Positions 17,619 through 26,948 of a DNA stretch of 64,000 bases are shown here, piece by piece. The DNA lies in the NCBI RefSeq assembly GCF_004798965.1, contig NZ_SDSD01000006.1, forward strand, positions 186,001 to 250,000, given 5' to 3'. Position numbers and translations under genes: made by a program. The stretch's first letter is position 1. Every line of letters begins with the position of its first letter. This DNA comes from Onishia niordana. GTDB lineage: Bacteria > Pseudomonadota > Gammaproteobacteria > Pseudomonadales > Halomonadaceae. The notes under the pieces are model-generated. The model did no database searches. It saw only the letters and a list, made by a program, of their open reading frames with translations, and was not told the DNA's origin.

Positions 17619-19354
17619 CCTACGATTCAGGATGGGCTCTCTACAAACGCCTGCTCGACTATGTCAGGCCCTATTGGCGCTCCTTCATGCTGGCCGTGGT
17701 CGGCTATGCTATCTACGCCGCGTCCAGTACGGCCCTCGCCGAGATGATGAAGCGCCTGATCGATGGCATCCAGAATCCGGATGCGGCGTTTCGACTCTTC
17801 CTGCCGCTTTTCGTGGTCGGCATGTTCGCCGCTCGGGGGCTGGGGACCTTTCTCGGCACCTATTTCATGAGCCAGGTAGCACGTAATGTGGTGCATGCGC
17901 TGCGTTGCGATGTCTTCAACCACATGCTGCACCTGCCCGGACGCTTCTTCGACGAGCACTCCAGCGGTCAGCTGGTCTCGCGGGTGACGTATCACGTCGA
18001 GCAGGTCACAGGCGCCGCCAGCAACGCCATCACCGTAATTTTGCGCGAAGGTCTCTTCGTGATCGGTCTACTCAGCTACCTGCTGTGGACCAATGCGTTG
18101 CTGACGCTGGTGTTCTTGACGGTCACGCCGCTGATCGCGCTGGTGGTCAGCTACGCCAGTAAGCGATTCCGGCGCCTGTCCCAGCGTATCCAGCGTTCCA
18201 TGGGCGATGTCACGCATGTGGCCTCGGAAGCACTGTCCGGGTACCGGGTCGTGCGCACTCATGGCGCCGAAGCCTATGAAAAGCGTCGCTTCGCTCAGGC
18301 AAGCGATGAAAACCGTCGCCAGAGCATGAAGGAAGCGCTGACCAAGGGCATCAGCACGCCGGTGATTCAGCTGTTGGTGGCGCTGGCGCTGGCGGGGCTT
18401 GTCTGGCTAGCCATGTCACCGGCACTGCTTGATGACATGACGCCAGGCGAATTCGTGGCCTTTATCACCGCGGCTTCATTGATGGCCAAGCCCGTGCGCC
18501 AACTGACCGACGTCAACAGTGCGATTCAGAAGGGTATCGCCGCCTCCGGCGAGCTGTTCGGCCTGATCGAGGAGCCGGCTGAACCCGATCAGGGAACGAT
18601 CGAGCCGGAGCGGCTGAAAGGGCGGGTGCACTTCGACGGCGTGCGCTTCGCCTACGCTGATGGGGAAAATGAGGTGCTCAAGGGCATTCAGCTTGAGGTG
18701 GCGCCCGGTGAGATGATTGCGATCGTCGGCCGTTCCGGCAGCGGTAAATCGACGTTGGTTAATCTGTTGCCACGTTTCTATCGACCCTCGCAAGGCGCGA
18801 TTACACTTGATGGCGTGTCGCTTGACGACTTCAAGCTGTCGCCACTACGTCGCCAGATCGCTCTGGTCTCCCAGCAGGTGACCCTCTTCAATACCACCAT
18901 CGGCCAGAACATTGCCTATGGTGTCGATGACCCCGACCAGGACGCTATCGAAGCCGCGGCCCGTGCCGCCTTTGCCCATGACTTCATCATGGAGATGCCT
19001 AAAGGATATGACACCCCGGTAGGCGACAATGGGGTGATGCTCTCCGGTGGCCAGCGGCAACGCTTGGCGATCGCGCGTGCGATCTTCAAGGATGCGCCGC
19101 TGCTGGTGCTCGATGAGGCGACCTCGGCGCTGGATAGCGAGTCTGAGCGCTATATTCAACAGGCGCTTGAAGAGGTGTGTCGCGGGCGCACCACCTTTGT
19201 TATCGCTCACCGCCTCTCCACCATCGAGCGTGCGGATCGCATCCTGGTGATGGAGCAGGGCGAGATCGTCGAGCAGGGCAGTCATGCCGAATTGATCGCC
19301 AGAGGTGGCGCCTATGCGGCCTTGCATCAGCTGCAGTTCCAGGACGCGCCATGA
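17615..19354 (+). CDS. msbA: Lipid A export ABC transporter MsbA
   Basis: Flips lipid A-core across the inner membrane. 579 residues in the half-transporter layout: six membrane helices in the first 320 residues, then a nucleotide-binding domain with Walker A GRSGSGKST (from 372), LSGGQRQRLAIARA and LLVLDEATSALDSESE. The GTG start overlaps the exbD stop (GTGA). lpxK follows with an ATGA overlap, and the msbA-lpxK pair is the standard arrangement that distinguishes MsbA from other exporters of this type. Confidence 0.95.
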   Translation: MTYDSGWALYKRLLDYVRPYWRSFMLAVVGYAIYAASSTALAEMMKRLIDGIQNPDAAFRLFLPLFVVGMFAARGLGTFLGTYFMSQVARNVVHALRCDVFNHMLHLPGRFFDEHSSGQLVSRVTYHVEQVTGAASNAITVILREGLFVIGLLSYLLWTNALLTLVFLTVTPLIALVVSYASKRFRRLSQRIQRSMGDVTHVASEALSGYRVVRTHGAEAYEKRRFAQASDENRRQSMKEALTKGISTPVIQLLVALALAGLVWLAMSPALLDDMTPGEFVAFITAASLMAKPVRQLTDVNSAIQKGIAASGELFGLIEEPAEPDQGTIEPERLKGRVHFDGVRFAYADGENEVLKGIQLEVAPGEMIAIVGRSGSGKSTLVNLLPRFYRPSQGAITLDGVSLDDFKLSPLRRQIALVSQQVTLFNTTIGQNIAYGVDDPDQDAIEAAARAAFAHDFIMEMPKGYDTPVGDNGVMLSGGQRQRLAIARAIFKDAPLLVLDEATSALDSESERYIQQALEEVCRGRTTFVIAHRLSTIERADRILVMEQGEIVEQGSHAELIARGGAYAALHQLQFQDAP

Positions 19355-20409
19355 AGTGGTGGCGTCGGTTCACTGAGCGCCTTGGTGAGGCGCTCTTGAA
19401 TGCCTGGTACAGCGATGCCGCCTGGCTTTCTGTGCTGAGACCGCTAGAGGCAATCTATTGTCGCCAGGTGACGCGTCGTCTGGCCGAGGCGCGGGCTGGC
19501 AAGCGGACCGTTCATCAGCTGAGCGTGCCGGTCATCGTGGTCGGCAATCTGACCCTCGGCGGTACCGGCAAGTCACCGCTGGTGGCGTGGTTAGCGAGGT
19601 ATCTCAGCGAGCAGGGCTATCGCCCGGGCATTCTGTCGCGTGGCTATGGTGGCAAGAGCGCCGATTATCCGCTGCGGGTCGCCGCAACAACGCCGGTCGA
19701 TGTCTGTGGTGATGAGCCCTTGATGCTGGCGGCGCAGACGGGCGTGCCGGTGGTGGTCGACCCTAAGCGGGCCCGCGGCGCCGAGCGACTGCTCGATGAG
19801 GGCTGCGATATTCTGATCAGTGATGATGGCCTTCAGCATCTGGCACTTGGCCGCGATATGGAACTTGTGGTGGTCGACGGTCAGCGGGGCTTCGGCAATG
19901 GTCGCTGCCTGCCCGCCGGTCCGTTGCGCGAACCGCTCTCTAGGCTAACAAGCATTGATGCGCTGGTGATCAATGGCGCCGAGCCCGATGCGGTAGCCGG
20001 TGGTGAGAAGGCGGCGCAGCGCTATCAGATGACGCTCGCGCCTGTGGTCTGGCGGCGGCTCAGCGACGATACGCGTCTGTCGCTGTCGCCCTTGCCCTTC
20101 GCCCCTCGGGTTCACGGTCTGGCGGGCATCGGCAATCCGCCGCGCTTCTTCGCTACTCTCGAGGGGCTCGGGCTCGAGGTGATGCCCCATCCTAAGCCCG
20201 ACCACCATCGTTTTACGTCCCGGGACCTGTCCTTTGATGATGAAGCACCGGTGATAATGACCGCCAAAGACGCCGTCAAGTGCCGAGGCTTCGCCGATAC
20301 GCGCTGCTGGGCACTGGACGTCGAAGCCCGGCCTTCATCAGGCTTCATCGAATGGTTTGCCATCCAACTCGACGCGCTGACGCGTGTCCCGCAAGGGGAA
20401 AGACAATGA
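19351..20409 (+). CDS. lpxK: Tetraacyldisaccharide 4'-kinase LpxK
   Basis: Phosphorylates the lipid A disaccharide at the 4' position, the sixth step of the Raetz pathway. 352 residues with the P-loop VGNLTLGGTGKSP (64-76), the GILSRGYGGKS motif that follows it, and DEPLMLAAQTGVPVVVD. The later D-D-G-L-Q-H block (ISDDGLQHLALGRD) is also characteristic. Start and stop overlap the flanking msbA and ycaR genes by four bases each, implying translational coupling. Confidence 0.96.
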   Translation: MKWWRRFTERLGEALLNAWYSDAAWLSVLRPLEAIYCRQVTRRLAEARAGKRTVHQLSVPVIVVGNLTLGGTGKSPLVAWLARYLSEQGYRPGILSRGYGGKSADYPLRVAATTPVDVCGDEPLMLAAQTGVPVVVDPKRARGAERLLDEGCDILISDDGLQHLALGRDMELVVVDGQRGFGNGRCLPAGPLREPLSRLTSIDALVINGAEPDAVAGGEKAAQRYQMTLAPVVWRRLSDDTRLSLSPLPFAPRVHGLAGIGNPPRFFATLEGLGLEVMPHPKPDHHRFTSRDLSFDDEAPVIMTAKDAVKCRGFADTRCWALDVEARPSSGFIEWFAIQLDALTRVPQGERQ

Positions 20410-20633
20410 TGGATAAGGAATTGCTGGCCATGCTGGTCTGTCCGCAGTGCCAGGGCAAGCTCAAGTACGACCGTGAACACGCCGAGCTCAAGTGCCACTT
20501 CGATGGTTTGGCGTTCCCGGTCCGTGACGATATCCCGGTCATGTTGACCGAGGAGGCTCGGGTCATGAGTGTCGACGAGAAATTAGGCAAGTCTGGCGCG
20601 CCGAATCGTGGCGAGGCAGGAGGGCAGGCATGA
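20406..20633 (+). CDS. ycaR: Trm112-family small protein YcaR
   Basis: A 75-residue Trm112p-like protein with a CPQC metal-binding pair at residues 12-15, a further Cys in LKCH, and the typical [15 protein letters not shown] ending. The function in bacteria is unsettled; members are almost always found between lpxK and kdsB, as here. The ATG overlaps the lpxK stop and its own stop overlaps the kdsB start. The C-terminal 20 residues are a variable tail. Confidence 0.9.
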   Translation: MMDKELLAMLVCPQCQGKLKYDREHAELKCHFDGLAFPVRDDIPVMLTEEARVMSVDEKLGKSGAPNRGEAGGQA

Positions 20634-21454
20634 GCGATTTCGTCGCGGTGATCCCGGCGCGCTTCGCCTCCAGTCGCCTGCCCGGCAAGCCGTTGCTCGA
20701 TATCGCCGGTGAGCCGATGGTGGTGCGAGTCTGGCGCCAGGCGCTTGCCAGCCAGGCCAGCCGGGTGGTGGTTGCCACCGACGATACGCGCATTCGTGAG
20801 GTGGCCGAGGCGGCGGGCGCCGAGGTGGTGATGACCGCCGCCGATCATCCCTCCGGCACCGACCGGCTCGCCGAGGTGGCTAAGCGCCTGGGGCTTGCCG
20901 AAGACGCCATCCTGGTCAACGTCCAGGGCGACGAGCCGTTGCTGCCCCCGAGCCTGATCGATCAGGTGGCCGCTCGACTGGAAGAAGACACTGAGGCCTC
21001 CATCGCGACCCTGGGCGAGTCGATCAGCGATGTCGATATGCTGTTCAACCCCAACGTGGTCAAGGTGGTGCGTGACTTCACTGGGCGTGCGCTATATTTC
21101 TCCCGAGCGCCCATCCCCTGGGATCGGGAATCCTTTGCCAGCCGGCCGGCGCTGCTTGAACACGATGCCTGGCTACGCCATATCGGGCTCTATGCTTATC
21201 GTGCCAGCTTCCTGGCCGCCTATCGCCACTGGGCGCCCGCGCCGCTGGAACAGCTCGAGCAGCTCGAGCAGCTGCGTGCCCTGCAGCACGGGCACCGCAT
21301 TCAGGTCGCCCTTGCCAGCGAGCCGCATCCCGCCGGTGTGGATACCGAGGGCGATCTTGAACGCGTGCGAGCGCTGTTTGCCGATGCCGCCATGCCGCCA
21401 GCATCCGCTGGCACGTCACCTGAAGACACTCAACCCGACCACAAGGAGCGCTGA
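20630..21454 (+). CDS. kdsB: 3-deoxy-manno-octulosonate cytidylyltransferase KdsB
   Basis: Makes CMP-Kdo, the activated sugar for the LPS inner core. 274 residues; family motifs are [16 protein letters not shown] at the N-terminus, [18 protein letters not shown] and [11 protein letters not shown] local Leu-Glu-Gln triple repeat near 208-217 corresponds to a low-complexity region also present in E. coli KdsB and is not an expansion. The ATG overlaps the ycaR stop. The last 25 residues are variable. Confidence 0.97.
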   Translation: MSDFVAVIPARFASSRLPGKPLLDIAGEPMVVRVWRQALASQASRVVVATDDTRIREVAEAAGAEVVMTAADHPSGTDRLAEVAKRLGLAEDAILVNVQGDEPLLPPSLIDQVAARLEEDTEASIATLGESISDVDMLFNPNVVKVVRDFTGRALYFSRAPIPWDRESFASRPALLEHDAWLRHIGLYAYRASFLAAYRHWAPAPLEQLEQLEQLRALQHGHRIQVALASEPHPAGVDTEGDLERVRALFADAAMPPASAGTSPEDTQPDHKER

Positions 21455-21455
21455 G

Positions 21456-21932
21456 ATGCGCGTGCTGTTCGTCTGTCTTGGCAATATTTGTCGTTCACCG
21501 ACCGCCGAGGGCATGCTGCGCCACAAGCTTGTGGAGGCGGGGTTGGCTGGTCGTGTGACCATCGATTCCTGCGGTACCGGCGACTGGCATGTGGGCAAGG
21601 CGCCGGATCGCCGCGCTGCTGCGGCCGCCGCGAGCCGCGGGATCGACCTCAGTGCTATCAGGGCACGCCAACTCGACCGAGCCGATTTCGAGCGCTTCGA
21701 TTATCTGCTGGCCATGGATCACGGCAACTTGGCCGACCTGTTGGCCCTGCGCCCCGGGAACTGTGATGCCCATGTCGGGCTGTTCCTCGATTTCGCCGGG
21801 CGAGAGGGAGAAGCCGTGCCTGATCCTTATTATGGCGCGGAAGATGGCTTCGCTGAGGTGCTTGACCTGGTTGAGGCTGCCGCCGATGGATTGGTCGAGG
21901 ATCTGCGTAAGCGGCTGGACGCTGCGTCGTGA
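21456..21932 (+). CDS. Low-molecular-weight protein tyrosine phosphatase
   Basis: A 158-residue cytoplasmic LMW-PTP. The active-site loop C7-LGNIC-R13-SP at the N-terminus and the general-acid region VPDPYYG near 121-127 are both intact, so the enzyme should be active. The substrate is unknown. It lies between kdsB and murB, the same position as in Pseudomonas, with one base after the kdsB stop and a GTGA overlap with murB. Confidence 0.93.
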   Translation: MRVLFVCLGNICRSPTAEGMLRHKLVEAGLAGRVTIDSCGTGDWHVGKAPDRRAAAAAASRGIDLSAIRARQLDRADFERFDYLLAMDHGNLADLLALRPGNCDAHVGLFLDFAGREGEAVPDPYYGAEDGFAEVLDLVEAAADGLVEDLRKRLDAAS

Positions 21933-22951
21933 GTCTCGTCTGGCACGCGCATCACGATCTCCGCGGGGCCAATACGCTTGGCTTGCCCTGTGTGGCCGAG
22001 CGCTTCGTGGCGCCTTCGACTCCGGATGAGCTGGCCATGGTACTGGCTGATGCCCGAAAGGCTGGCTGGCCGATCACGGTTCTGGGTGGGGGCAGTAACC
22101 TGATCCTGGGTGACTGGTTGCCGGGCTTGGTGATCCGCCCTGAATTCACCGGTTACCGCTGCGAGACGCTCGATGACCAGCGGGTGAGGGTGCACGTTGA
22201 GGCCGGCATGAACTGGCATGAGCTGGTCATGACCCTGGCCGGGCAGGGGCTATGGGGCATCGAGAATCTGGCGCTGATCCCCGGCCAGTGTGGTGCAGCC
22301 CCGATCCAGAATATCGGCGCCTATGGCACCGAACTCGCGGATGTTCTGGAGCGCGTGCATCTGGTCTATCTGGCCGATGGGCGTGAACAGGTACTCGAGG
22401 CCGGCGATTGCGCTTTTGGCTACCGTGATAGCATCTTCAAGAGAGCCCTGGATGGCCAGGTGGTGATTATCCGCCTGGAGCTTTGTCTGACCACTCAAGC
22501 ATCTCCACGCCTGGGGTATGGCGACCTAGAAAGCCGTGTCGGGCCGACACCGACGCCCCTTGAGGTCGCCGAGGCAGTCTGTGCCTTGCGCCGCAAGAAG
22601 CTTCCCGACCCCACACTGCTTGCCAATGCCGGCAGTTTCTTCAAGAACCCGGTGGTTGAGGCCGGTCTGATGCAACGGCTACTCGAGCACTATCCTGACA
22701 TGCCGCACTTTTCTCAGCCCGGTGGCCATTACAAGCTGGCGGCCGGGTGGCTGATCGATCAGTGTGGGCTCAAGGGGTGTCGCGAGGGCGCTTTCGGCGT
22801 GCATGACCGCCAGGCCCTGGTGCTGGTCCATCATGGTGGGGGAGATGCCGAGGGCTTGATTGGCTTTGCCAATAAGATTGCCGCTAAGGTCAAGACGCGC
22901 TTTGGCGTGGAACTTGAACGTGAGCCGCGATTGGTCGGGTTCATCGAGTAG
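21929..22951 (+). CDS. murB: UDP-N-acetylenolpyruvoylglucosamine reductase MurB
   Basis: FAD enzyme that reduces UDP-enolpyruvyl-GlcNAc to UDP-MurNAc in peptidoglycan synthesis. 340 residues, the long E. coli-like type I form. Seen: the FAD-binding VLGGGSNLILGD, the GIENLALIPGQCGAAPIQNIGAYG block, the catalytic YRDSIFK segment, and NAGSFFKNPVV with the proton-donating Ser. Translation starts at a GTG overlapping the phosphatase stop. A strong bidirectional terminator follows. Confidence 0.97.
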   Translation: MSLVWHAHHDLRGANTLGLPCVAERFVAPSTPDELAMVLADARKAGWPITVLGGGSNLILGDWLPGLVIRPEFTGYRCETLDDQRVRVHVEAGMNWHELVMTLAGQGLWGIENLALIPGQCGAAPIQNIGAYGTELADVLERVHLVYLADGREQVLEAGDCAFGYRDSIFKRALDGQVVIIRLELCLTTQASPRLGYGDLESRVGPTPTPLEVAEAVCALRRKKLPDPTLLANAGSFFKNPVVEAGLMQRLLEHYPDMPHFSQPGGHYKLAAGWLIDQCGLKGCREGAFGVHDRQALVLVHHGGGDAEGLIGFANKIAAKVKTRFGVELEREPRLVGFIE

Positions 22952-22973
22952 ACAGTAGCCAGCTTTCTTGCAT

Positions 22974-23012
22974 AAAAAACGCCCGCGGACTTGGTCCGCG
23001 GGCGTTTTTTTT
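22974..23012. terminator. Bidirectional terminator between murB and rne
   Basis: Arms 22974-22990 and 22994-23010 form a 17-bp stem with a three-base loop; the A run on one side and T run on the other make it a terminator in both directions, suiting the convergent murB and rne genes. Confidence 0.93.
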
Positions 23013-23054
23013 AATGCCTGTCAGTGATGGCCCGGGTCTCCCCGGGCCTGCCGA

Positions 23055-26000
23055 TCAGGACTGGCCGTCGTCGGTCTTGCCCTGCTGCTCACGACGACGA
23101 ATCTCGCGCGGGTCGTTATGAGCGCGGCGACGGCGACGCGCCTTGGGCTGCTGAGCATCGGCTTCAGAAGCCTCTTGCTTCGGGGCTTCCTGCTTCGGCG
23201 CCTCTTGCTTCGGAGCCTCGGCTTTCGGCGCTTCCTGCTTCGGGGCTTCCTGCTTCGGCGCCTCTTGCTTCGGAGCCTCGGCTTTCGGCGCTTCCTGCTT
23301 CGGGGCCTCTTGCTTCGGCGCTTCCTGCTTCGGGGCTTCCTGCTTTGGAGCCTCTTGCTTCGGCGCTTCCTGCTTCGGGGCTTCCTGCTTTGGAGCCTCT
23401 TGCTTCGGAGCCTCGGCTTTCGGCGCTTCCTGCTTCGGGGCCTCGGCTTTCGGCGCTTCCTGCTTCGGAGCCTCGGCTTTCGGCGCTTCCTGCTTCGGTG
23501 CTTCGGCTTTCGGCGCTTCCTGCTTCGGGGCCTCTGCCTTCGGGGCTTCCTGCTTCGGTGCCTCTGCCTTCGGGGCTTCGGCTTTCGGCGCCTCCTGCTT
23601 CGGGGCCTCTGCCTTCGGGGCTTCCTGCTTCGGCGCCTCTGCTTTCGGGGCTTCCTGCTTCGGCGTCTCTTGCTTCGGAGCCTCTTGCTTCGGCGCTTCG
23701 GATTTCGGCGCTTCCTGCTTCGGAGCCTCTTGCTTCGGCGCTTCCTGCTTCGGAGCCTCTTGCTTCGGCGCTTCCTGCTTCGGTGCTTCCTGCTTCGGAG
23801 CCTCTTGCTTCGGCGCTTCCTGCTTCGGCGCTTCCTGCTTCGGCGCTTCCTGCTTCGGCGCCTCTTGCTTCGGAGCTTCTGCTTTCGGCGCTTCGGCTTT
23901 CGGCGCTTCCTGCTTCGGCGTCTCTTGCTTCAGCGTCTCGGCTTTTGGCGCTTCCTGCTTGGGCGCTTCGGCCTGCGGGGCATCGCCTTGCTGAGCTTCC
24001 GCCTGCAGGCGCTTCTGCTCGGCTTCGGCCTGCGGATTTAGTGCCTGTTTGCGCGTCCGGTTACGCGGATTGTTGCGCGTGCGCTTGGGCTTGCCATCGC
24101 TTTTGGCCGTTTCCTTGGCAGGCTGGTCGACCTGGTTAGACTTATCGGCAGACTGAGGCTTCTTCTCGGACTGCTTGTCCTTGCGCTCACTCTGGTTGGG
24201 TTTTTTATCCCCTTGCGTTTTATCGCCCTGGGGCTTCTCACCCTGGGGCTTCTCACCCTGACCCTTGGCAGCAGGCTTCTGCTGACGGCGATCGTCATCC
24301 TGGCGCCCGCGGCCGCGATTGCCACCCTGGCGGTTGCCGTCGCTGCGACCCTCTGCCTTGGTATCACGGTTATCACTGTTGCCGTCGCCACGGTTGTCAG
24401 GCTTCTTGTTGCCCTGATTACGGTTGTCGTCACGGCCGCGGCGATTATTGCCCCCGCGTCCACCTCGACCGCCACGGTTGTTGCGATCCTGGCGTGATTC
24501 GCTGTTCTGGTCGTCGCTGCGATCGCTGGCCTGAGTCTTATCCGTTTGCTGCTTATCGCCGCTGGTTTGGGGAACAGATTGCGCGCCCGTCGACGCGGAG
24601 GTGCTTTCGCCGCTGCCGAGCAGCTTGCTGATGCCCTTGAACAGGCGCGAGATGACACCGCTTTCTTCGACGATTGCTGCCTTGGCTATCGACGTGGGCG
24701 CCTTGTTTTCGGGAGCCGCAGGCTCTTCCTTCAGTGAAGAAGGCGCGGGTGCTGTATGGACGACACTCTTGACCGCGGCCTCAGCGCGCTGCACCGGTTT
24801 GGCGATGCTTTCATCCTGTTCCTTGCCGACATCGCTATCGGTGGGCAGCTCGTAGCTGGATTTGATCGAGTCGTCATCGTCGACGTGGTCATCGCGAAGG
24901 CGCTGAACGTCGTAGTGAGGCGTGTCCATCTCCGGATTGGGCAGTACCAGTAGACGTACCCCCTGGCGGCGCTCGATTTCGGCGAGTACGGCACGCTTTT
25001 CATTGAGCAGATAGGTAGCGACCGGTACCGGTAGGATGGCGCGGATTTGGGCGCTGCGCTCCTTCATGGCCTCTTCTTCGAGCAGGCGCATGACGGAAAG
25101 TGACAGCGAGCGCACGTCACGGATGGTGCCTTGCCCGTCACAGCGCGGGCAGACCCCGCCGCTGGTTTCGCCAAGTGATGGGCGCAGACGCTGGCGTGAC
25201 ATCTCCATCAGGCCGAAACGTGAGATGCGGCCGATCTGGACGCGGGCGCGATCGAGCTTGAGGGCATCGCGCATGCGATTCTCGACCTCACGCTGGTTGC
25301 GCGCCGGGCTCATGTCGATGAAGTCGATGACCACCAGGCCGCCGATATCACGCAGGCGCAGCTGGCGAGCGATCTCGTCGGCCGCCTCACTGTTGGTCTG
25401 CAGCGCGGTTTCCTCGATGTCGCTACCGCGGGTGGCGCGCGCCGAGTTGATGTCGATCGACACCAGTGCCTCGGTATGGTCGATGACGATCGAACCGCCC
25501 GAGGGCAGTTTCACTTCACGCTGATAGGCCGTTTCGATCTGTGATTCGATCTGGAAACGCGAGAACAACGGCACTTCGTCGGCGTAAAGCTTGATCTTCT
25601 GCTGATAGGAGGGCATGACCTGGCGGATGAAGGCCAGGGCTTCTTCATGCACCTCGGGGCTGTCGATCAAGACCTCGCCGATATCGTTGCGCAGGTAGTC
25701 GCGCATGGCGCGGATGATGACGTTGGATTCCCGATAGATCAGGAAGGGCGCGGGGCGCTTGCCCGCTTCCTCGGTAATCGATTCCCACACCTGCGCCAGG
25801 TAGTCCAGATCCCACTGCAGCTCTTCGGAAGAGCGGCCGATGCCCGCGGTGCGTACGATCACGCCCATCTTGTCAGGCAGGGTGAGCTGGCCCATGGCCT
25901 CCTTCAGCTGTGCCCGCTCTTCGCCTTCGATGCGGCGAGAGATGCCGCCGGCGCGAGGGTTGTTGGGCATCAGGACCAGAAAGCGGCCGGCCAGGCTGAT

Positions 26001-26351
26001 AAAGGTGGTCAGTGCGGCGCCCTTGTTGCCGCGCTCTTCTTTATCGACCTGAACAATGACTTCCTGGCCTTCCTTGAGCACTTCCTTGATATTGGGGCGC
26101 CCACTGGGCTCCTTGCTGAAGTACTCGCGGGAGATCTCCTTGAGGGGCAGGAAACCGTGGCGGTCAGCGCCGAAGTCGACGAAAGCGGCTTCAAGGGAGG
26201 GTTCTACGCGGGTGATCTTGCCGCGATAGATATTGGCTTTCTTCTGTTCCCGGGCACCGGACTCGATGTCCAGGTCGTAAAGGCGTTGTCCATCGACCAG
26301 TGCGACCCGCAGCTCTTCTGGCTGGGTCGCGTTGATGAGCATCCGTTTCAT
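23055..26351 (-). CDS. rne: Ribonuclease E with expanded C-terminal repeat tail
   Basis: Essential endoribonuclease and scaffold of the RNA degradosome. The start [22 protein letters not shown] matches the family (ATG at 26351). The N-terminal catalytic half has the S1 domain (about 39-120), the DNase I-like metal site ([13 protein letters not shown] and VIDFIDMSP), and the zinc link CPRCDGQGT. An amphipathic membrane-targeting segment, [14 protein letters not shown], lies near 570. The disordered half has an Arg/Gly/Asn-rich RNA-binding stretch, a Lys/Gln-rich stretch, then 53 pentapeptide repeats, and ends in the conserved [15 protein letters not shown]. At 1098 residues it is close to E. 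coli's length, but the tail is of unusual composition. Confidence 0.97.
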   Translation of the reverse strand: MKRMLINATQPEELRVALVDGQRLYDLDIESGAREQKKANIYRGKITRVEPSLEAAFVDFGADRHGFLPLKEISREYFSKEPSGRPNIKEVLKEGQEVIVQVDKEERGNKGAALTTFISLAGRFLVLMPNNPRAGGISRRIEGEERAQLKEAMGQLTLPDKMGVIVRTAGIGRSSEELQWDLDYLAQVWESITEEAGKRPAPFLIYRESNVIIRAMRDYLRNDIGEVLIDSPEVHEEALAFIRQVMPSYQQKIKLYADEVPLFSRFQIESQIETAYQREVKLPSGGSIVIDHTEALVSIDINSARATRGSDIEETALQTNSEAADEIARQLRLRDIGGLVVIDFIDMSPARNQREVENRMRDALKLDRARVQIGRISRFGLMEMSRQRLRPSLGETSGGVCPRCDGQGTIRDVRSLSLSVMRLLEEEAMKERSAQIRAILPVPVATYLLNEKRAVLAEIERRQGVRLLVLPNPEMDTPHYDVQRLRDDHVDDDDSIKSSYELPTDSDVGKEQDESIAKPVQRAEAAVKSVVHTAPAPSSLKEEPAAPENKAPTSIAKAAIVEESGVISRLFKGISKLLGSGESTSASTGAQSVPQTSGDKQQTDKTQASDRSDDQNSESRQDRNNRGGRGGRGGNNRRGRDDNRNQGNKKPDNRGDGNSDNRDTKAEGRSDGNRQGGNRGRGRQDDDRRQQKPAAKGQGEKPQGEKPQGDKTQGDKKPNQSERKDKQSEKKPQSADKSNQVDQPAKETAKSDGKPKRTRNNPRNRTRKQALNPQAEAEQKRLQAEAQQGDAPQAEAPKQEAPKAETLKQETPKQEAPKAEAPKAEAPKQEAPKQEAPKQEAPKQEAPKQEAPKQEAPKQEAPKQEAPKQEAPKQEAPKQEAPKSEAPKQEAPKQETPKQEAPKAEAPKQEAPKAEAPKQEAPKAEAPKAEAPKQEAPKAEAPKQEAPKAEAPKQEAPKAEAPKQEAPKAEAPKQEAPKAEAPKQEAPKQEAPKQEAPKQEAPKQEAPKQEAPKQEAPKQEAPKAEAPKQEAPKQEAPKQEAPKAEAPKQEAPKQEAPKQEASEADAQQPKARRRRRAHNDPREIRRREQQGKTDDGQS
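23169..23963. repeat. 53 tandem 15-bp units encoding (PKQEA)n in the RNase E tail
   Basis: The 795 bp are exactly 53 in-frame 15-bp units. Read as protein, about 36 are PKQEA, 13 are PKAEA and four are variants ([20 protein letters not shown]). In the middle, PKQEA and PKAEA alternate nearly regularly, with runs of 11 and 8 PKQEA on either side. Third-position bases vary between units, so the tract has been kept as protein while drifting in DNA. Confidence 0.97.
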
Positions 26352-26948
26352 GTTGTCTCGCTTGCAGTCGCGCACCGGATGGCGCCCTTAAGCGGTCGAC
26401 GAAGGCGAACCTCTGGGTGCTGCGTGCTTGTGCTCAGCGCATGTCGCGGATGCGTGTGCGCCCGGCTCGGGCAGTGGGTAGGTCCCATGGCTGTTCGAGC
26501 GTGATCATGTTGAGTACGCGGCGGTGGCGAGACATGTTTCGGCGGGCATCACGCCCTGCCGGCCCCGCTGACAACCGCCAGACACCTGGCATACATCGAT
26601 TCGCCAACGCCGGCCTCCGGCTCGCTATTGAGTATTCCCGTGGCCTGCGGGTCGTCCCGTCTTGGGGTACGGCCCGGGGTCCGGGCGTGGCGTTCAAGTT
26701 TCGCTTTCTTCTTACAGTGGCGCCGCAACCCTGATTCGAGCAGTCGTCGTGGCGGCCAGATTCTTGTCGCTCTGGCCTGCTTGTCTAGTGTGCAGGCGCA
26801 AATATGAGACGCTATTAGCCCCATTCGAACGAGTTGGAAATATAACAGCAATGCCCAAAAGCAGCAATTGGCGCAGCAATGGCGTGGGTGCGGTAGAATG
26901 GACGGATTATTTGAGCGCAAGACATGATCAGTCGAGACGGAGTAACGA
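26352..26948. other. Long divergent intergenic region: rne leader and rluC promoter area
   Basis: There are 597 bases without a convincing gene between the divergent rne and rluC. E. coli rne has a leader of some 360 bases whose hairpins let RNase E control its own mRNA; the space here would allow the same. A TAGAAT at 26894-26899 could be an rluC -10 element, but no -35 at proper spacing is seen. Short open frames here have no plausible start signals or composition. Confidence 0.5.

Noticed and set aside
21241..21300. Leu-Glu-Gln repeat in kdsB as a recent expansion
   Set aside because: E. coli KdsB has an equally long LEQ-rich segment here, so nothing was inserted.
23024..24139. Long open frames on the plus strand opposite rne, coding Leu/Arg/Phe- or Pro/Ala/Ser-rich repeats
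   Set aside because: They exist only because the 15-bp repeat of rne has no stop codon in the antisense frames; there is no start signal and the composition is a direct shadow of the repeat.
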